A stretch of DNA of 56,548 nt, taken from IMG/VR virus record IMGVR_UViG_3300042154_001807, positions 1-56,548 of that record. One strand, written 5' to 3'. The notes below the pieces were generated by a model. It was not told where the DNA came from, made no database searches, and saw nothing but the letters and a program-made list of their open reading frames with translations. Position 1 is the stretch's first letter. Each line of letters opens with the position of its first letter. The DNA comes from a virus. A program made the translations under genes and the position numbers. Below, piece after piece: positions 20,901 through 28,415 of this stretch.

Positions 20901-23900
20901 AACGTAATTCTCGTATTGATACCGAATCCCGTCCTCACCTTTAGTCATCGCGACATACTGATTGTAGATCTCCTTCTGAAGCTCTTCATATGCCTTGCGC
21001 ACATTTGGGTTTGCAAGGTCATCAGTCTTAGCGGACTCGTAAGCATCCGCAATCTTCATCTTGTAAAGTTGGAACGTCGGAGTGTAGTCCTTACTGGTGA
21101 CGTAGCTGCGCTTAGCAGCAGGAGCCTTGAACATCTTGCCCACCATTTCAGGCAAGCGCTTGGTGAGCCGACTGATTAAGTGCGCGGCACCGTCACGAAC
21201 CTTATTGTCTTGGTAGTTGGTGATTCCGTTGGCTCCGTCGGTGTTGGCTTTTGACCAGACTCGGATTTTCCGCCTGCGTGTGCTAAGATTTGCTGCTCCG
21301 CCTGCGCCCACGTTAATTTGGTCGTAGAAGGATTTGACTTGCCTTGTGAATTTTTCAGGGTCTGTTCCATGATGTTTTAGTGTGTAAAGTTCGATTGATC
21401 CGTCTGCGTTAACCGTGAGACCTTGGATGCCTGCACTCTTACGTGCTTTTTCGATTTCGTCAATTGAAACCTTCGGTGCGCGGATCACAGATACCAATTG
21501 GTTCTGCGTCCCATCATCGTTGACTTCTCCAAGCTGATCATCAGAAATGTTAGAGTCATCGCTAATTTCGTGCATCTCATACTGTTCGAATAGTTCAGCG
21601 AGATCCGCCATTCTTGCTCGGATCATTGGAAGGTCGGAGTCGTTTTTATAAGCGATAGAAATCTGACTGCTTGGCTCAGAGTAAGCAGCTTCGCTCGGAC
21701 TGTTGGCAAACCATCCAGTGGAGTCCTTGAACCTAGCGCTAACACCTTTCAAGTCAGACAATGCATGAGTGACTGCGATCTTCGTCAGCTCCGCAACCTC
21801 ATTAAACTTTCCATCTAACATTTTCTGTTTGATCGACGGAATAGCTTCGGTAGCCACCGTGAAGTTGAAACTTGTCTTTTTGGAAGGCTTAGTGTCAGCG
21901 TCGAGACCTGCGGCGTTGTTCTTGTATGATCCTCGAGCCTTCGCTTGTTCTGGACTTATCGTTGGCAGAGATGTCATTCCCAGTTGGTCAGCAAGGAACG
22001 CGCGGTGATGACCATCGTCGAGAGAAATAGTCCCGTCAGGCAGTGATGAGGTAACGATAGGAGTGGTCTCAAGAAACGACTTCAGAGCTTCAACTTGCGC
22101 TGGGTTTCCTTTTACTGATTCGAGAACTGCTTTAAGATTCGTGTCGGAGTAATTTTCTCCCGTTGCGTAGTTGATAATTGCCACGGCACTTTCAGCCGTG
22201 AAACCTTGGTTCCCAATCTGACCACGACTGTTTTTCAAGTCTGAAATATTCACTCTCTCTGATGAAGCGTCAAGCGAAGCAGCAGCATTCGGAGAGGACT
22301 GAGCAACAGCTCCAGCGATGGCGATACTTGTGGTTTTGTTCCCAACCTTGATCAGCATGTTAACGTCACCAATGCGAATGATTTCGCCAGTAACTTCTTC
22401 ACCGCTACCAACTCTTGACACGACCTTTCCAGTAACGACCTGACCGATTTGGAAATTGTTAGGGGTAGACTGCTGAGCGTTTGGATCCATCGCCTCAAGA
22501 TCCTTGAGAGCTTTCTGCAACAAAGTAATCTCGTTTTTCATCTCGTCGGACAAAGCGTTATCGCTCGCCATCGACTTCAGAACCTTGAGCATCGCGCGTA
22601 AGTTCTTGATCACCTCTTCCTTTGCCTTTGTCCAAAGCTTAGCGATCTCGGTCGGTGAAGCGTCAGCGTTCTGCTGCCACATCATCCTGATACCTTCGAC
22701 AGCTTTCTGCCAGTCTTCCAAGCTATCGAATCCTTTGCCATACAGGTTGCTGACTACCGAGTCATTTCCAGTGTCGACGAACTCTTTTTTCCATACTTCT
22801 TTGTAGTATGATTCGCGCCACTCCTTGAATGGTCTTGTGTCTCCAGACTTTTTGTAAATCTCTTGAGCGGCACGATACTGCGCGACGTGACGAAGCTCTT
22901 CGTCGATAACTTTCTCGATCCACTTCAGTGCCTGAGCCTCGGTCATACCAGACTTCAGTGCATCTTCCATTAGACGATCAGGGTTGATCGTTATCAGTCC
23001 TTCGTCTTCATATGCTCGGTCATTAGGGTCATTTGAAATTGTTAGGACAGATGCCAGTCCCTTGCGTTTTTTGCGGATCTTCCTAACAGCTTTATTCGCG
23101 GGAGAAAGATTGGCTCGAATAGCTTCAACGATGTCCGCAGGGGTCATGTCGTCGGTCACGGTGACTCCGTTCTCCGCAGCCACACGTTTTAAATCGTCGA
23201 CCGTCCCAGTGAGTGCCCCGTTGTCGTCGATGCTATCCAGCAGCTTGTTAGCTTCGCTGTTAAGCCCGACCTGAGCTTGTTGGTTGTCCACAGGTGTCGC
23301 AGAATTTGCATCTCCCGCAGGGTTGCCTGCGTTCGGAGGATTAGCGGTCCCACCCTGACTATTCGCTCCCGCACCTGTGGACACCAAGGGGGTTACTGAG
23401 GCGACTTTATCGCCCATCGCAAATTGTTTGGCAGCGATCACCTGAGCATCGGCTTCGTCCTTCGCCTCCACTTCAACACTCGCACCGCTCTCGCTGGTTA
23501 CGGTGAACTTCTGCTTCGAGAACTTCGCCCGAGCCTCGCCTTCGGTCATCGTAGCGATGCCTTTGGCTGACGGTGCCACGTCTTCCATTTCTACCAGAGC
23601 AGCGTCAAGCAGGACTGGTTTGCCGTTGACCATTTCGACCATCGGTGGGTTTGGTGAGCCTTCCAGCGGTGTTCCGTCGCGATTGATTCCAAGCGCAGCA
23701 ATTTCTACTGCGGTCAGTTCGTCAAGACTCTTGCCCTGAGCCAGCTTTACGGCACCAGAGACGCGATCAGCGACTTCGGGGGCAGCAGCCCTCACGCTCT
23801 CGATCTCGCGCAGGACGGCAGCATTCTGTGCAAGTTTGTCTGGGTCTTCCAGATCAGCACCCATCTCCGCAGCTTTGCGCTCTTCTTCAGCCGTGAGCGG

Positions 23901-26381
23901 CTTGCCACCGTTCTCGACAAGCTTGGCACTTGCTTGGTCACGGACGGAGAACCGAACTTGTGGCAACACACCACCAACGAGTCCGCCAAGCATTGCGGCT
24001 TTGAACGACTCTTCAAGCAAATCACCTAGCTTCATGTCTTTACCAAGCGCTGCCGTGGAAATAATGCCGTCGAGCATTTGGTTGATTCCCTCTTCCAGTG
24101 CTTCATCAGTAGCATCAGCAAACATGGTTTTACCAATCTGCTTTAACTCTGCTTTCAAACCAGCGTCTTTGATTGCCTTGCGACCGCCTTTGCTTAAGAA
24201 ATCCAACACGGTCATCGTTCTGGCGGCTCCACCAGTGACAATCCGTTCAGGACCACTAGGAAGCATGCGATTCAGCAATGCCGTTTGTGCGCCATTACTG
24301 AACGCTGCAATGCGGGTTTCTTTGCGACCAAGCACTTCCGCAATTTCGTCGTTAGTAAGCCCACGACCAAATTTCTCTTCCTCAAGATTTACTGCATCTT
24401 GATACTTTGATCCTGCTCCTTGTAAAAACGATGTTCCTTCTACTGCTGCGACACGGGTAATCGCTGCGGCTAGTGGCTTTAATCCTCGTGCCACGGCACC
24501 ACCAGCTAACATCGGAACCATCTGCGTAGCGGTGTTTGCTACATCGCCAAATACGCCGTAAGCACCAGTCAGTCCTCTGTTTACTTGAGTCATTTGACGA
24601 CCTTCAACGTATTTACTCAATTCATTTGCCGATTGCCCAACGCTGCCTGCAATCTCATCAGCGCCTACGAGCGACGCAAAGCCAGCAGCCACATTTTTCC
24701 CTGTGCCGATGATTCCATACGCACCGTTCGCAATCTCATTGAGAACAACGTCCGCAAATTTCACGATCGGATTACGATCTGTCATGCTTTTGCGCCATTC
24801 GTCTAGCAAGGCAACGTCATCAGTGCCTTTACGCTCATCAGCAAACGCCTTGAAATCATAGTCAGCAGAATAGAGTTTGCCCTTCAATTCTTTCGCCATG
24901 CCTTTACGCATCGCATCAAGTCGCTCTAACGCTTCACCTTGCTTCTCGGCATTGTTTCCAGTTGTTTGGATCTTCTTTTTCAGCGCTTCATTGTCGCCAA
25001 AAATCAAAGCTGGATTGAACGCCATGCTTCCAGTTGAAAGCTCTCGCACGCTGTCCGTGGTGTCTGCCGTCCATGCGTATTCTTTTGAGGCATCTGAAAT
25101 AATGCGGTCCGCGTCATCGCCAAGTGATTCTTGCAGTTGCTTTAGTTTTGGCAGGTTCTTTTGCGCCATTTCTTTCCGCTCCAATGCTGCTTGCTCACCT
25201 CCGCCCATGTCAGCACCAAGTCCACCGCTATAAACGGCATCAGCGGTCATATCGCTCTCCGCACTGGAAATGGCTTCTTTTAATGTTTTATTGCGCAACA
25301 ATGCACCGATTGAAGCGCTGTCTTTGCTATTACCAAAAATTTCATTAAAGAAATCTTTACCTTTCTGATAAATCCCCTCTTCTTTTCCTGCAATGGCTTT
25401 CGACTGTGAGCTTACGCCAAGAATCTTAATTGCGGACTGTCTTTTTTTTGCCTCTTCGTTATCTTTACGAAACGTCGCAATGTTTTTTCTTTGTGCTGAG
25501 ATCTCTGCTTTCGCTGCCGCTATTTTTTGAGGATCAGCATTGCCAATTTTTTCAGCTTCTAAGACACGCTGATCCGCTGCGTTCAAATCATTGTCGTAAT
25601 CGTCAAGCGTCTTTGGCTTGTTCGGATTAGCCTCTTGAAACACTCCGTTCGTCGTAGTGCCATATCCTTCGGTCGGGTTCAGAACCCCAGCAGTCACGCT
25701 GGATCTGCGCTGTTCTACAAGCTTCCGCTCTTCTGCTACCTGAGCCTTCTCGGCAGCGTGTGCGGCAAGGTCTTTTCCAACAATGCCAGAAGCCTCGCGC
25801 TCAGCGATCGCGGTCTCGCGCTCTTTCAGTTTTTCATCGACAGTCGCCACAGAGTTGAGACGCGCCCTCGCACGCTCTTCACGGTATCCGTTGACACCCA
25901 TCGACCCAAGTTCTTGGAGGCGCTTTTTAGATTCCCATTGTTCCTTTTCTTTTGCTGCCAACTCATCGTCCTTGATGAGCTTAGCCTTCAGCTCTGCATG
26001 AACTGGATCGATTTCTTGAAGACCAGAACCAGTAGTAAGAATTTCTTCGCGTTCTTTCGCTGTAAGTCTTTGACCCTTTTTTTCAGGGTCTGACAAATCG
26101 ATCTCAAGCTGATCCATCTTGTCGCGCAATGACTTCGCGTCACGCTTAAATAATGCTTCAGTAGCAATTCCTCCATAAACTGGATCGTCCTCTAATCCTT
26201 CAGCGTCACGATCTTCCCACAACCCTCCTCCTAAAGAGAACTTCACAGTCCCGAAACCAGCCTTTGCCGTCGGTGTTGCCATTTCATCGGCAATTATTTT
26301 TTCCTCGCTCCTGATCGCTTCTTTGTTGCGTTCAGCAAAACCTGAGACATTGACGTTTCGTTTCCAGATAGGTGGTTGCAT
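11925..26381 (-). CDS. Giant polyvalent ejection protein, 4818 aa
   Basis: This single frame takes up about a quarter of the genome. In order: a charged coiled-coil N-terminus (1-300); a Gly/Ala-rich membrane-active region (about 540-810) as in phage internal virion proteins; a possible degenerate zincin with E-E-x-x-H (about 1160); a small beta domain; a ParB/Srx-like domain with DDGHHRAF (about 1370-1485); a polyvalent domain with FRAVHDTLAHG and GEEAAWAIHSR (about 1895-1925); a domain with GPKVGNGFFSNLYGYFDALT (about 2257-2290); a GNAT-like domain (about 2620-2720); a domain with NPDRHSYYYERG (about 2960); an ADP-ribosyltransferase-like domain (3000-3150); a large LPD domain with FIEEIQSDRHQEGRKKGY (3160-3745); and a C-terminal helical LPD38-like region with PYNITALALTYTPL (about 4450). 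Such proteins are packaged and injected with the DNA. Peptides of the type NNAASLD separate the domains. Confidence 0.85.
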   Translation of the reverse strand: MQPPIWKRNVNVSGFAERNKEAIRSEEKIIADEMATPTAKAGFGTVKFSLGGGLWEDRDAEGLEDDPVYGGIATEALFKRDAKSLRDKMDQLEIDLSDPEKKGQRLTAKEREEILTTGSGLQEIDPVHAELKAKLIKDDELAAKEKEQWESKKRLQELGSMGVNGYREERARARLNSVATVDEKLKERETAIAEREASGIVGKDLAAHAAEKAQVAEERKLVEQRRSSVTAGVLNPTEGYGTTTNGVFQEANPNKPKTLDDYDNDLNAADQRVLEAEKIGNADPQKIAAAKAEISAQRKNIATFRKDNEEAKKRQSAIKILGVSSQSKAIAGKEEGIYQKGKDFFNEIFGNSKDSASIGALLRNKTLKEAISSAESDMTADAVYSGGLGADMGGGEQAALERKEMAQKNLPKLKQLQESLGDDADRIISDASKEYAWTADTTDSVRELSTGSMAFNPALIFGDNEALKKKIQTTGNNAEKQGEALERLDAMRKGMAKELKGKLYSADYDFKAFADERKGTDDVALLDEWRKSMTDRNPIVKFADVVLNEIANGAYGIIGTGKNVAAGFASLVGADEIAGSVGQSANELSKYVEGRQMTQVNRGLTGAYGVFGDVANTATQMVPMLAGGAVARGLKPLAAAITRVAAVEGTSFLQGAGSKYQDAVNLEEEKFGRGLTNDEIAEVLGRKETRIAAFSNGAQTALLNRMLPSGPERIVTGGAARTMTVLDFLSKGGRKAIKDAGLKAELKQIGKTMFADATDEALEEGINQMLDGIISTAALGKDMKLGDLLEESFKAAMLGGLVGGVLPQVRFSVRDQASAKLVENGGKPLTAEEERKAAEMGADLEDPDKLAQNAAVLREIESVRAAAPEVADRVSGAVKLAQGKSLDELTAVEIAALGINRDGTPLEGSPNPPMVEMVNGKPVLLDAALVEMEDVAPSAKGIATMTEGEARAKFSKQKFTVTSESGASVEVEAKDEADAQVIAAKQFAMGDKVASVTPLVSTGAGANSQGGTANPPNAGNPAGDANSATPVDNQQAQVGLNSEANKLLDSIDDNGALTGTVDDLKRVAAENGVTVTDDMTPADIVEAIRANLSPANKAVRKIRKKRKGLASVLTISNDPNDRAYEDEGLITINPDRLMEDALKSGMTEAQALKWIEKVIDEELRHVAQYRAAQEIYKKSGDTRPFKEWRESYYKEVWKKEFVDTGNDSVVSNLYGKGFDSLEDWQKAVEGIRMMWQQNADASPTEIAKLWTKAKEEVIKNLRAMLKVLKSMASDNALSDEMKNEITLLQKALKDLEAMDPNAQQSTPNNFQIGQVVTGKVVSRVGSGEEVTGEIIRIGDVNMLIKVGNKTTSIAIAGAVAQSSPNAAASLDASSERVNISDLKNSRGQIGNQGFTAESAVAIINYATGENYSDTNLKAVLESVKGNPAQVEALKSFLETTPIVTSSLPDGTISLDDGHHRAFLADQLGMTSLPTISPEQAKARGSYKNNAAGLDADTKPSKKTSFNFTVATEAIPSIKQKMLDGKFNEVAELTKIAVTHALSDLKGVSARFKDSTGWFANSPSEAAYSEPSSQISIAYKNDSDLPMIRARMADLAELFEQYEMHEISDDSNISDDQLGEVNDDGTQNQLVSVIRAPKVSIDEIEKARKSAGIQGLTVNADGSIELYTLKHHGTDPEKFTRQVKSFYDQINVGAGGAANLSTRRRKIRVWSKANTDGANGITNYQDNKVRDGAAHLISRLTKRLPEMVGKMFKAPAAKRSYVTSKDYTPTFQLYKMKIADAYESAKTDDLANPNVRKAYEELQKEIYNQYVAMTKGEDGIRYQYENYVRKNPQTGEEIMGDLYGSSREAVADIRGNRLRVLKTDPSAFGPEGSDFSSHPLLQDTGLTYVDADGKTQPILYNDMFRAVHDTLAHGLFSDQFGAIGEEAAWAIHSRTIDNPWARWALTTETRGQNSWVNEGPQMRNADGSLKVAGDEGYLSPKKRDFAVQKATLLPIEFAMTGDPDVDAPMIALQAELEGAKNNAASLDSESDEEAETNGEDLKAGVQKDIPMSVDEASSIQSNIALAGSKAWARGRDMKISMQKAVLDAAKAAGVNLSLVSPQLTEYLSRVGLNDALFAIKQNPNAVGWYDEKTKQAIGVMGLLHPELNTDEDSKFAFIWALACTSNGQKVNKNFELAEKVYSEYKSTGLMPSNLLAGNSQDSINKSLELFNSLKKEWGISNLRAFMQTKFSVGEIGGIQKSLTPTGEHSATIVRGSAIIGPKVGNGFFSNLYGYFDALTMDRWLVRTWGRWTGTLIDDVPDKVEDSRQNLLKALDAIGEDGLNALAADTESTLSNLSLEDLSAKLTKLSTKKEKRKMMMSSPVRNKLRKTANNYTKYLDGQKEAPSGPNERNYIREIFGNILTEMRKIEGFENLEMADLQAVLWYAEKRLYENAKDKNLEVKEAGGYDDTEAPDYANAAVKLVLEKGVTQRKINYTLKKYGRSTAAQQSDGEVGTELQGEQRKTGELTSIEKRRFIQSLAVRRARSDISRDGGKSPAYSGISGADGKRVRVLKNLGVSYETEWKPSAKFSHVYRTSGMTPAQFVELQAGDSTNATKFKDLITIAKKESKYGAAVHAYSAEEYAGMRLFLSKDGSAGMAIKNDGDIVSLFSRKGSTSGSAALALAITAGGRKLDAFDTILPQFNANHGFVVASRIPFSEEFKPEDWDYEVFKDYNNGRPDVVFMVYDPNYNGWYSRKDGKKAKDAENAGNIQRLAASKVSKTNKNSAASLYSEYDEVMAKYEGNPKFPSTTVTPKKRVYSPIVRDLLQRREDGENISKEVIARAIDKHFPSYKVPVPKSMKDLPSQNKVLAAVTKDKRKAHEATVDLGMPTAGEIVTVRQDVPAMTENGVGVVTTTSKNGNLYLPAVRILNPDFQVREKPTLKIALGGEKGPHIVIKGAWMADQSMPADLKNWTQVGFNPDRHSYYYERGTNKPVIKGEEAFQIGNTVFVRVPEYGKARNFNFAASLDTDYLAAVAGGDMETAQRMVDEAAREAGYDVERYHITPYTFTQFRTPSEFTDEAGMQRLKDTYPKENSMRVFIRAERVGEISGNLADDKVAVLQFAQDNNLDAVTVGSNWGDLDDIIVINPNQIKSADPVTYDDNGNVIPLSQRFNPKTDNINNAASLDTEVAPFYSQLSQVIDQKMPSMSNIGQVMQIAMQNAKAEEVKWSGLQQALTTMQDDKGKVTKEAVLRYLNNEGVVRFEESNRGYDQAEEKRKEDTRSARVEIADLRTDLWSRSLGQRQLDVLSAEAQEGEGVVDDYLNLLSKKYPEEAEKLKRFTELARLIGRSDKLDPPSPRYSQYVLEGGKNYREVVLAMPIGKPWEVFNPVDGVAVASFDTEAEAKAEASRLDSGYDYGKTTDKGGSTYRSSHFPDIPDYVAHMRLNERDNGLFIEEIQSDRHQEGRKKGYRGELLMFGGKVEAYTPDGYSWAKTIKPKSSSVTHQLVRDSDGVVVAEGAIKIEVLRKSGLTASVADAPFRSTWHLALFKRALRDAVASGKTWIGWTTGETQNDRFDLSKSISEIAYWKEDDGWGIGALDLNGDAVMDQEYAKDANALESMVGKELAQKIVNDEGGDGQDYQSRYLNRRTGKLEEGVKVFTGDDLRVGGSGMKGFYDNMLVKDIGKYVKQWGGKVEKASLRNPDKRATVQYKQVAQEMFGRPASELNDSELRQVLTETSKRESDANSTPIWRVDITPEMRATVKGKGQALFAANLMDEDRAKDLLDQQAEFGNAVKPPNRASMGNENTRRVVDAFDIEYEERRETETREQWVKRGKKLANSDRKGLIENAIANATGAVGAVPLRPEDIVGTQIVIEQMVQEAGNDYDKLLEAGVVIQSYRKMRSDVARVLASGWDRLMKPDERNRRFLSNAILTLPAKVAASIDRKYLSPAQAKAEIRKKLQDRLTEIEKALKEYGVTINEVLGKQVYMSLDKSGIVRDIMKDSSKNEALAMRMHAQHSSAEQIAKATRMTVSEVEKLIQKVYNEALERMKEKVRGGATLENSGLGAASVMSEAEIEAEARRMVEVGLGISPRAHSPSTKALARKVKPAPTAPQKVNWARPEFTSGLLNYTFDSKDLVDIKQNVQALVDATAAKAKVESIEDPVKRANAEKMLASIEAILKKYGTDISTVVASGKPLESYRFDITDRMHVHLISNAIRSVDADWIDKATEYGYFSLLSGLQTMMVNASSVVHGAFDATIGRGFEIMLNAFINNPMNATLGETKYMLKAMGPMLSRAKSNFIASYGAEAAFFEQDILGVPPDLESILEGHGMYHRTAISGKKGRFLRIPTRLLLATDEYVKVINAMTEVGAMAYRICRAGGLKPDSKAFDDKMKELVNVTGSLAWQLAAQKAYTRTFTGAMPSQKDQATGEVRPVRTSGEAIGSVVAKVQSAIAPSNNENMLVKLNKTLFRMMFFPFVKIPYNITALALTYTPLSLIDVATLYVQSMGIKTPEKKMQAKAEVIERMSRVMIGGVITSLLLGIGEGDDDDLDKPILVTGSRSYANTKKGVREAAQRLGLDAYSISWKLPNGKRGVFHYGRYEPVATIISSTVDTLKQFKQAGKGRQTYGDAVSASTRAFADQLSDKTFLSGLGNFYKTIMGEQSMSKFVADKIAMLVPNLIKQPLRELDPYYRAKADTIDEEILAAVFPYGIRQAKVDIYGEKSEKLGTPITRLFDFTDSGSVEVNKVDEMLWRYQQKNPDGETLPSEAGGSYTPVKGKGQVAMTDTQARIYRERAGTNFTNIVRGRSFNYADPTDEDIKNLQKIIEVSRASALTSLKRDPNWK

Positions 26382-26465
26382 AGAAATAAATTTAAAGTTG
26401 CGCGACTGGGCAATTTAACGGGGTCGCATCTCCGCAATGAACGTGGTCTGCCCTAACCAAAATGT

Positions 26466-27434
26466 TTACTCAGTCGGGAATTTGTAAGTCCCTGTTTTTT
26501 GAGCCTTTGCAACATTCGCAGCGACCTTTGCAGCGAATCGCGCTTTCTCTTGCTGAGCCTCGTAATCTTTTTTGTTCCTGTCGATGTTTCTCTCAGGACC
26601 GACGTAACGTCCAGCCTGATACAGACCTTTTTTCTCGTCTTCTCGAACACGATCGATCTCATACTGAGTCCGACCTAACACATCTTTAGTAGCGTAAGAA
26701 CTAACAAGGTCTTTCTCTTCTTTGGTAGCATTCCCAGCCTGTGCGTTTTTCTGTGCCTTGTCATAATTGATGAAATCTTTGTCGGGTGTCCCGCCAGTAG
26801 CAACGACACGACCTTTATCCATGTCATACTTCGTAGTGAATGGTCGAGGAGCGTCTGGACGATCGCGAAGCATAGGAGAAGTTACTACGTTTTTAGTAGT
26901 TTGCTCAGCCGCAGCTTTACCAGAATCCGATTCATCCGCGACAACGGTTGCCTTTGGAGGACTCGATACTGAATTTGCAACGACAGAAGCTCGAGTCGGA
27001 GAAGATTGCTTTTGCTCCATTCCTTTAACTTCTTCAGACACAGCTTTCTTCTGCACAGGAGGGGTGACGGTGGTAGGCGCTGGCTGACCCATTACTGGAA
27101 CTGAACTGCTAGGCTTAGCTGTAGTGGCGCTACTGGGTGCTGGAGAACCAACCGTGGCAGGGATCGAAGTCGCTTTTTTAAGGGAATCTGCCCGTTTAGC
27201 AGGTGACGACCCAGAAGGTTTAAAACCTTTCTCTCTAGCCGCCATTCGATCCGTATACAGATCAGAAACCTGCTCAGCATTTTTCACCACTTCGTCCATT
27301 GTATAAAATTTACCTCCTTGCAAATTATTTTTTGGGTTCCATGCTGGTGAAGGAGTTGGATTAGTAGCCTTTCCACTCTTCGCAGGAGTGACGGTTGGGG
27401 TAGTGTATGTCTGAGGTGGGTAATATCCTGCCAT
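26466..27434 (-). CDS. Low-complexity Pro/Ala/Ser/Thr-rich protein, 322 aa
   Basis: The protein is rich in Pro, Ala, Ser, Thr and Lys over residues 1-180 and mostly helical and charged after that (KEEKDLVSSYATKDVLGR ... RFAAKVAANVAKAQK). It is probably largely disordered. It is placed just before the giant ejection protein together with another disordered protein, which suggests a role in the ejection apparatus or inner core (inference). No family was recognised. Confidence 0.55.
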   Translation of the reverse strand: MAGYYPPQTYTTPTVTPAKSGKATNPTPSPAWNPKNNLQGGKFYTMDEVVKNAEQVSDLYTDRMAAREKGFKPSGSSPAKRADSLKKATSIPATVGSPAPSSATTAKPSSSVPVMGQPAPTTVTPPVQKKAVSEEVKGMEQKQSSPTRASVVANSVSSPPKATVVADESDSGKAAAEQTTKNVVTSPMLRDRPDAPRPFTTKYDMDKGRVVATGGTPDKDFINYDKAQKNAQAGNATKEEKDLVSSYATKDVLGRTQYEIDRVREDEKKGLYQAGRYVGPERNIDRNKKDYEAQQEKARFAAKVAANVAKAQKTGTYKFPTE

Positions 27435-27456
27435 AATAGTTTTTCGTTAGATTTAG

Positions 27457-28149
27457 TTAAGCCATTGCTCGATTGTAGCGCTTGAAAGCACCAGTCTTAC
27501 TGGCACCCTCGTCCTTGCGATTCCCAAATGTAGACTGGGTCATAGAATTTCCTCCAGCCTTGATCATTGGAGGAGAAATTGAAGAAACCATAGGCTCAGC
27601 TGGAGAGAACCCGTCAGTCGATGGAGCAGACGAATCAGCTTCCTCAATAGATCCTGTCCCAATTCCGCCGATCTTAGGGGTTCTTGCGGGACTAGCGACC
27701 GAAGTTCCAGTTGCTGGCTCAGCGCCAGACGAAGAAACACCAGTCGAAACAGGGGTAGGTGGTCCTTGCATGATCGATCCTTTCTGCCCAGCCTGCGCTG
27801 GGGTCGAAGAAACACCAGTCGAAACAGGGGTAGGTGGTCCTTGCATGATCGATCCTTTCTGCCCAGCCTGCGCTGGGGTCGGGGGGGTCACAGAAGTTGT
27901 TGCCTGAGCAGCTTTCTCGCTCGGTGACAACATGTCGGTCGTCGCACGCTTCGCATACTCGTCCTTCCACTCGGGTGCAGCATTCCTCCAAACCTCGTTC
28001 TGAAACTTCATCGCAGCTTGGTCTCGGGTCATCCCCTTCATTGGTCCTTTCAAATATTTGAACACACCTTTGTCGTCATTATTCAGTCCTCCGCCTTGGG
28101 AAATCCATGTAGAATAAGCATGTGCATAACCATTCGCTGTCGCAGTCAT
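27457..28149 (-). CDS. First gene of the structural block, disordered with a 25-aa tandem repeat, 230 aa
   Basis: Residues 1-80 are folded-looking (AHAYSTWISQGGGLNNDDKG; MTRDQAAMKFQNEVWRNAAP). The rest is low complexity and contains two exact copies of a 25-residue unit beginning TPAQAGQKGSIMQGPP. The gene follows a terminator and a candidate leaderless promoter, so it leads the structural transcript. Function is unknown; position suggests an inner-capsid or ejection accessory protein. Confidence 0.6.
   Translation of the reverse strand: MTATANGYAHAYSTWISQGGGLNNDDKGVFKYLKGPMKGMTRDQAAMKFQNEVWRNAAPEWKDEYAKRATTDMLSPSEKAAQATTSVTPPTPAQAGQKGSIMQGPPTPVSTGVSSTPAQAGQKGSIMQGPPTPVSTGVSSSGAEPATGTSVASPARTPKIGGIGTGSIEEADSSAPSTDGFSPAEPMVSSISPPMIKAGGNSMTQSTFGNRKDEGASKTGAFKRYNRAMA
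27730..27880. repeat. Exact 75-bp tandem duplication
   Basis: Two copies with a period of 75 bases and no mismatch lie in frame inside the preceding gene. Exact identity points to a recent duplication or slippage event. Confidence 0.9.
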
Positions 28150-28156
28150 GCGACGA

Positions 28157-28184
28157 CAAATACATTAACGCATAAAAGTTGCAA
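28157..28184 (-). promoter_or_regulatory. Candidate structural-block promoter, leaderless
   Basis: On the minus strand TTGCAA (28184-28179), a 16-base spacer and TATTTG (28162-28157) precede the ATG at 28149 by 7 bases. It lies just downstream of a terminator, as expected for a second late promoter. The -10 match is modest. Confidence 0.4.
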
Positions 28185-28242
28185 CAACCATTTCCTGCTC
28201 CACCAAAAAATTCCTTAGAATCATTAATGCATAAAAGTTGCA
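28163..28242. repeat. Pair of 21-bp direct repeats (operator candidates)
   Basis: Two 21-base copies (28163-28183 and 28222-28242), differing at one base, share the core GCATAAAAGTTGCA and are 59 bases apart. The second copy contains a perfect inverted repeat TAATGCA-N7-TGCATTA. They overlap the candidate promoter, so they may bind a regulator. Confidence 0.6.
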
Positions 28243-28316
28243 TTAGTGGTCAGGGGGTCAGGGGTTCACGTCAGGGGTTAACCTCTTTTGACCCCCTGCT
28301 ATCGGGAAAACAAAAA

Positions 28317-28346
28317 CCCCGCTCGGCGCTATGATTCCGAGCGGGG
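28317..28346 (-). terminator. Intrinsic terminator ending the packaging transcript
   Basis: A perfect 10-bp GC-rich stem (CCCCGCTCGG / CCGAGCGGGG) with a 10-base loop is followed on the minus strand by TTTTTGTTTT. It separates the TerS-TerL-tRNA block from the structural block. Confidence 0.85.
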
Positions 28347-28415
28347 TAGTTCTCCTGCCGTCATCACGGAGTGCGAACACTTATTTCCGTCGGCTGGCTT
28401 CGTTTTTGTGGAGAT

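Noticed and set aside
11925-26381. Many plus-strand open frames opposite the giant gene
   Set aside because: They are antisense shadows of a highly coding strand, with no start context, overlap pattern or family resemblance.
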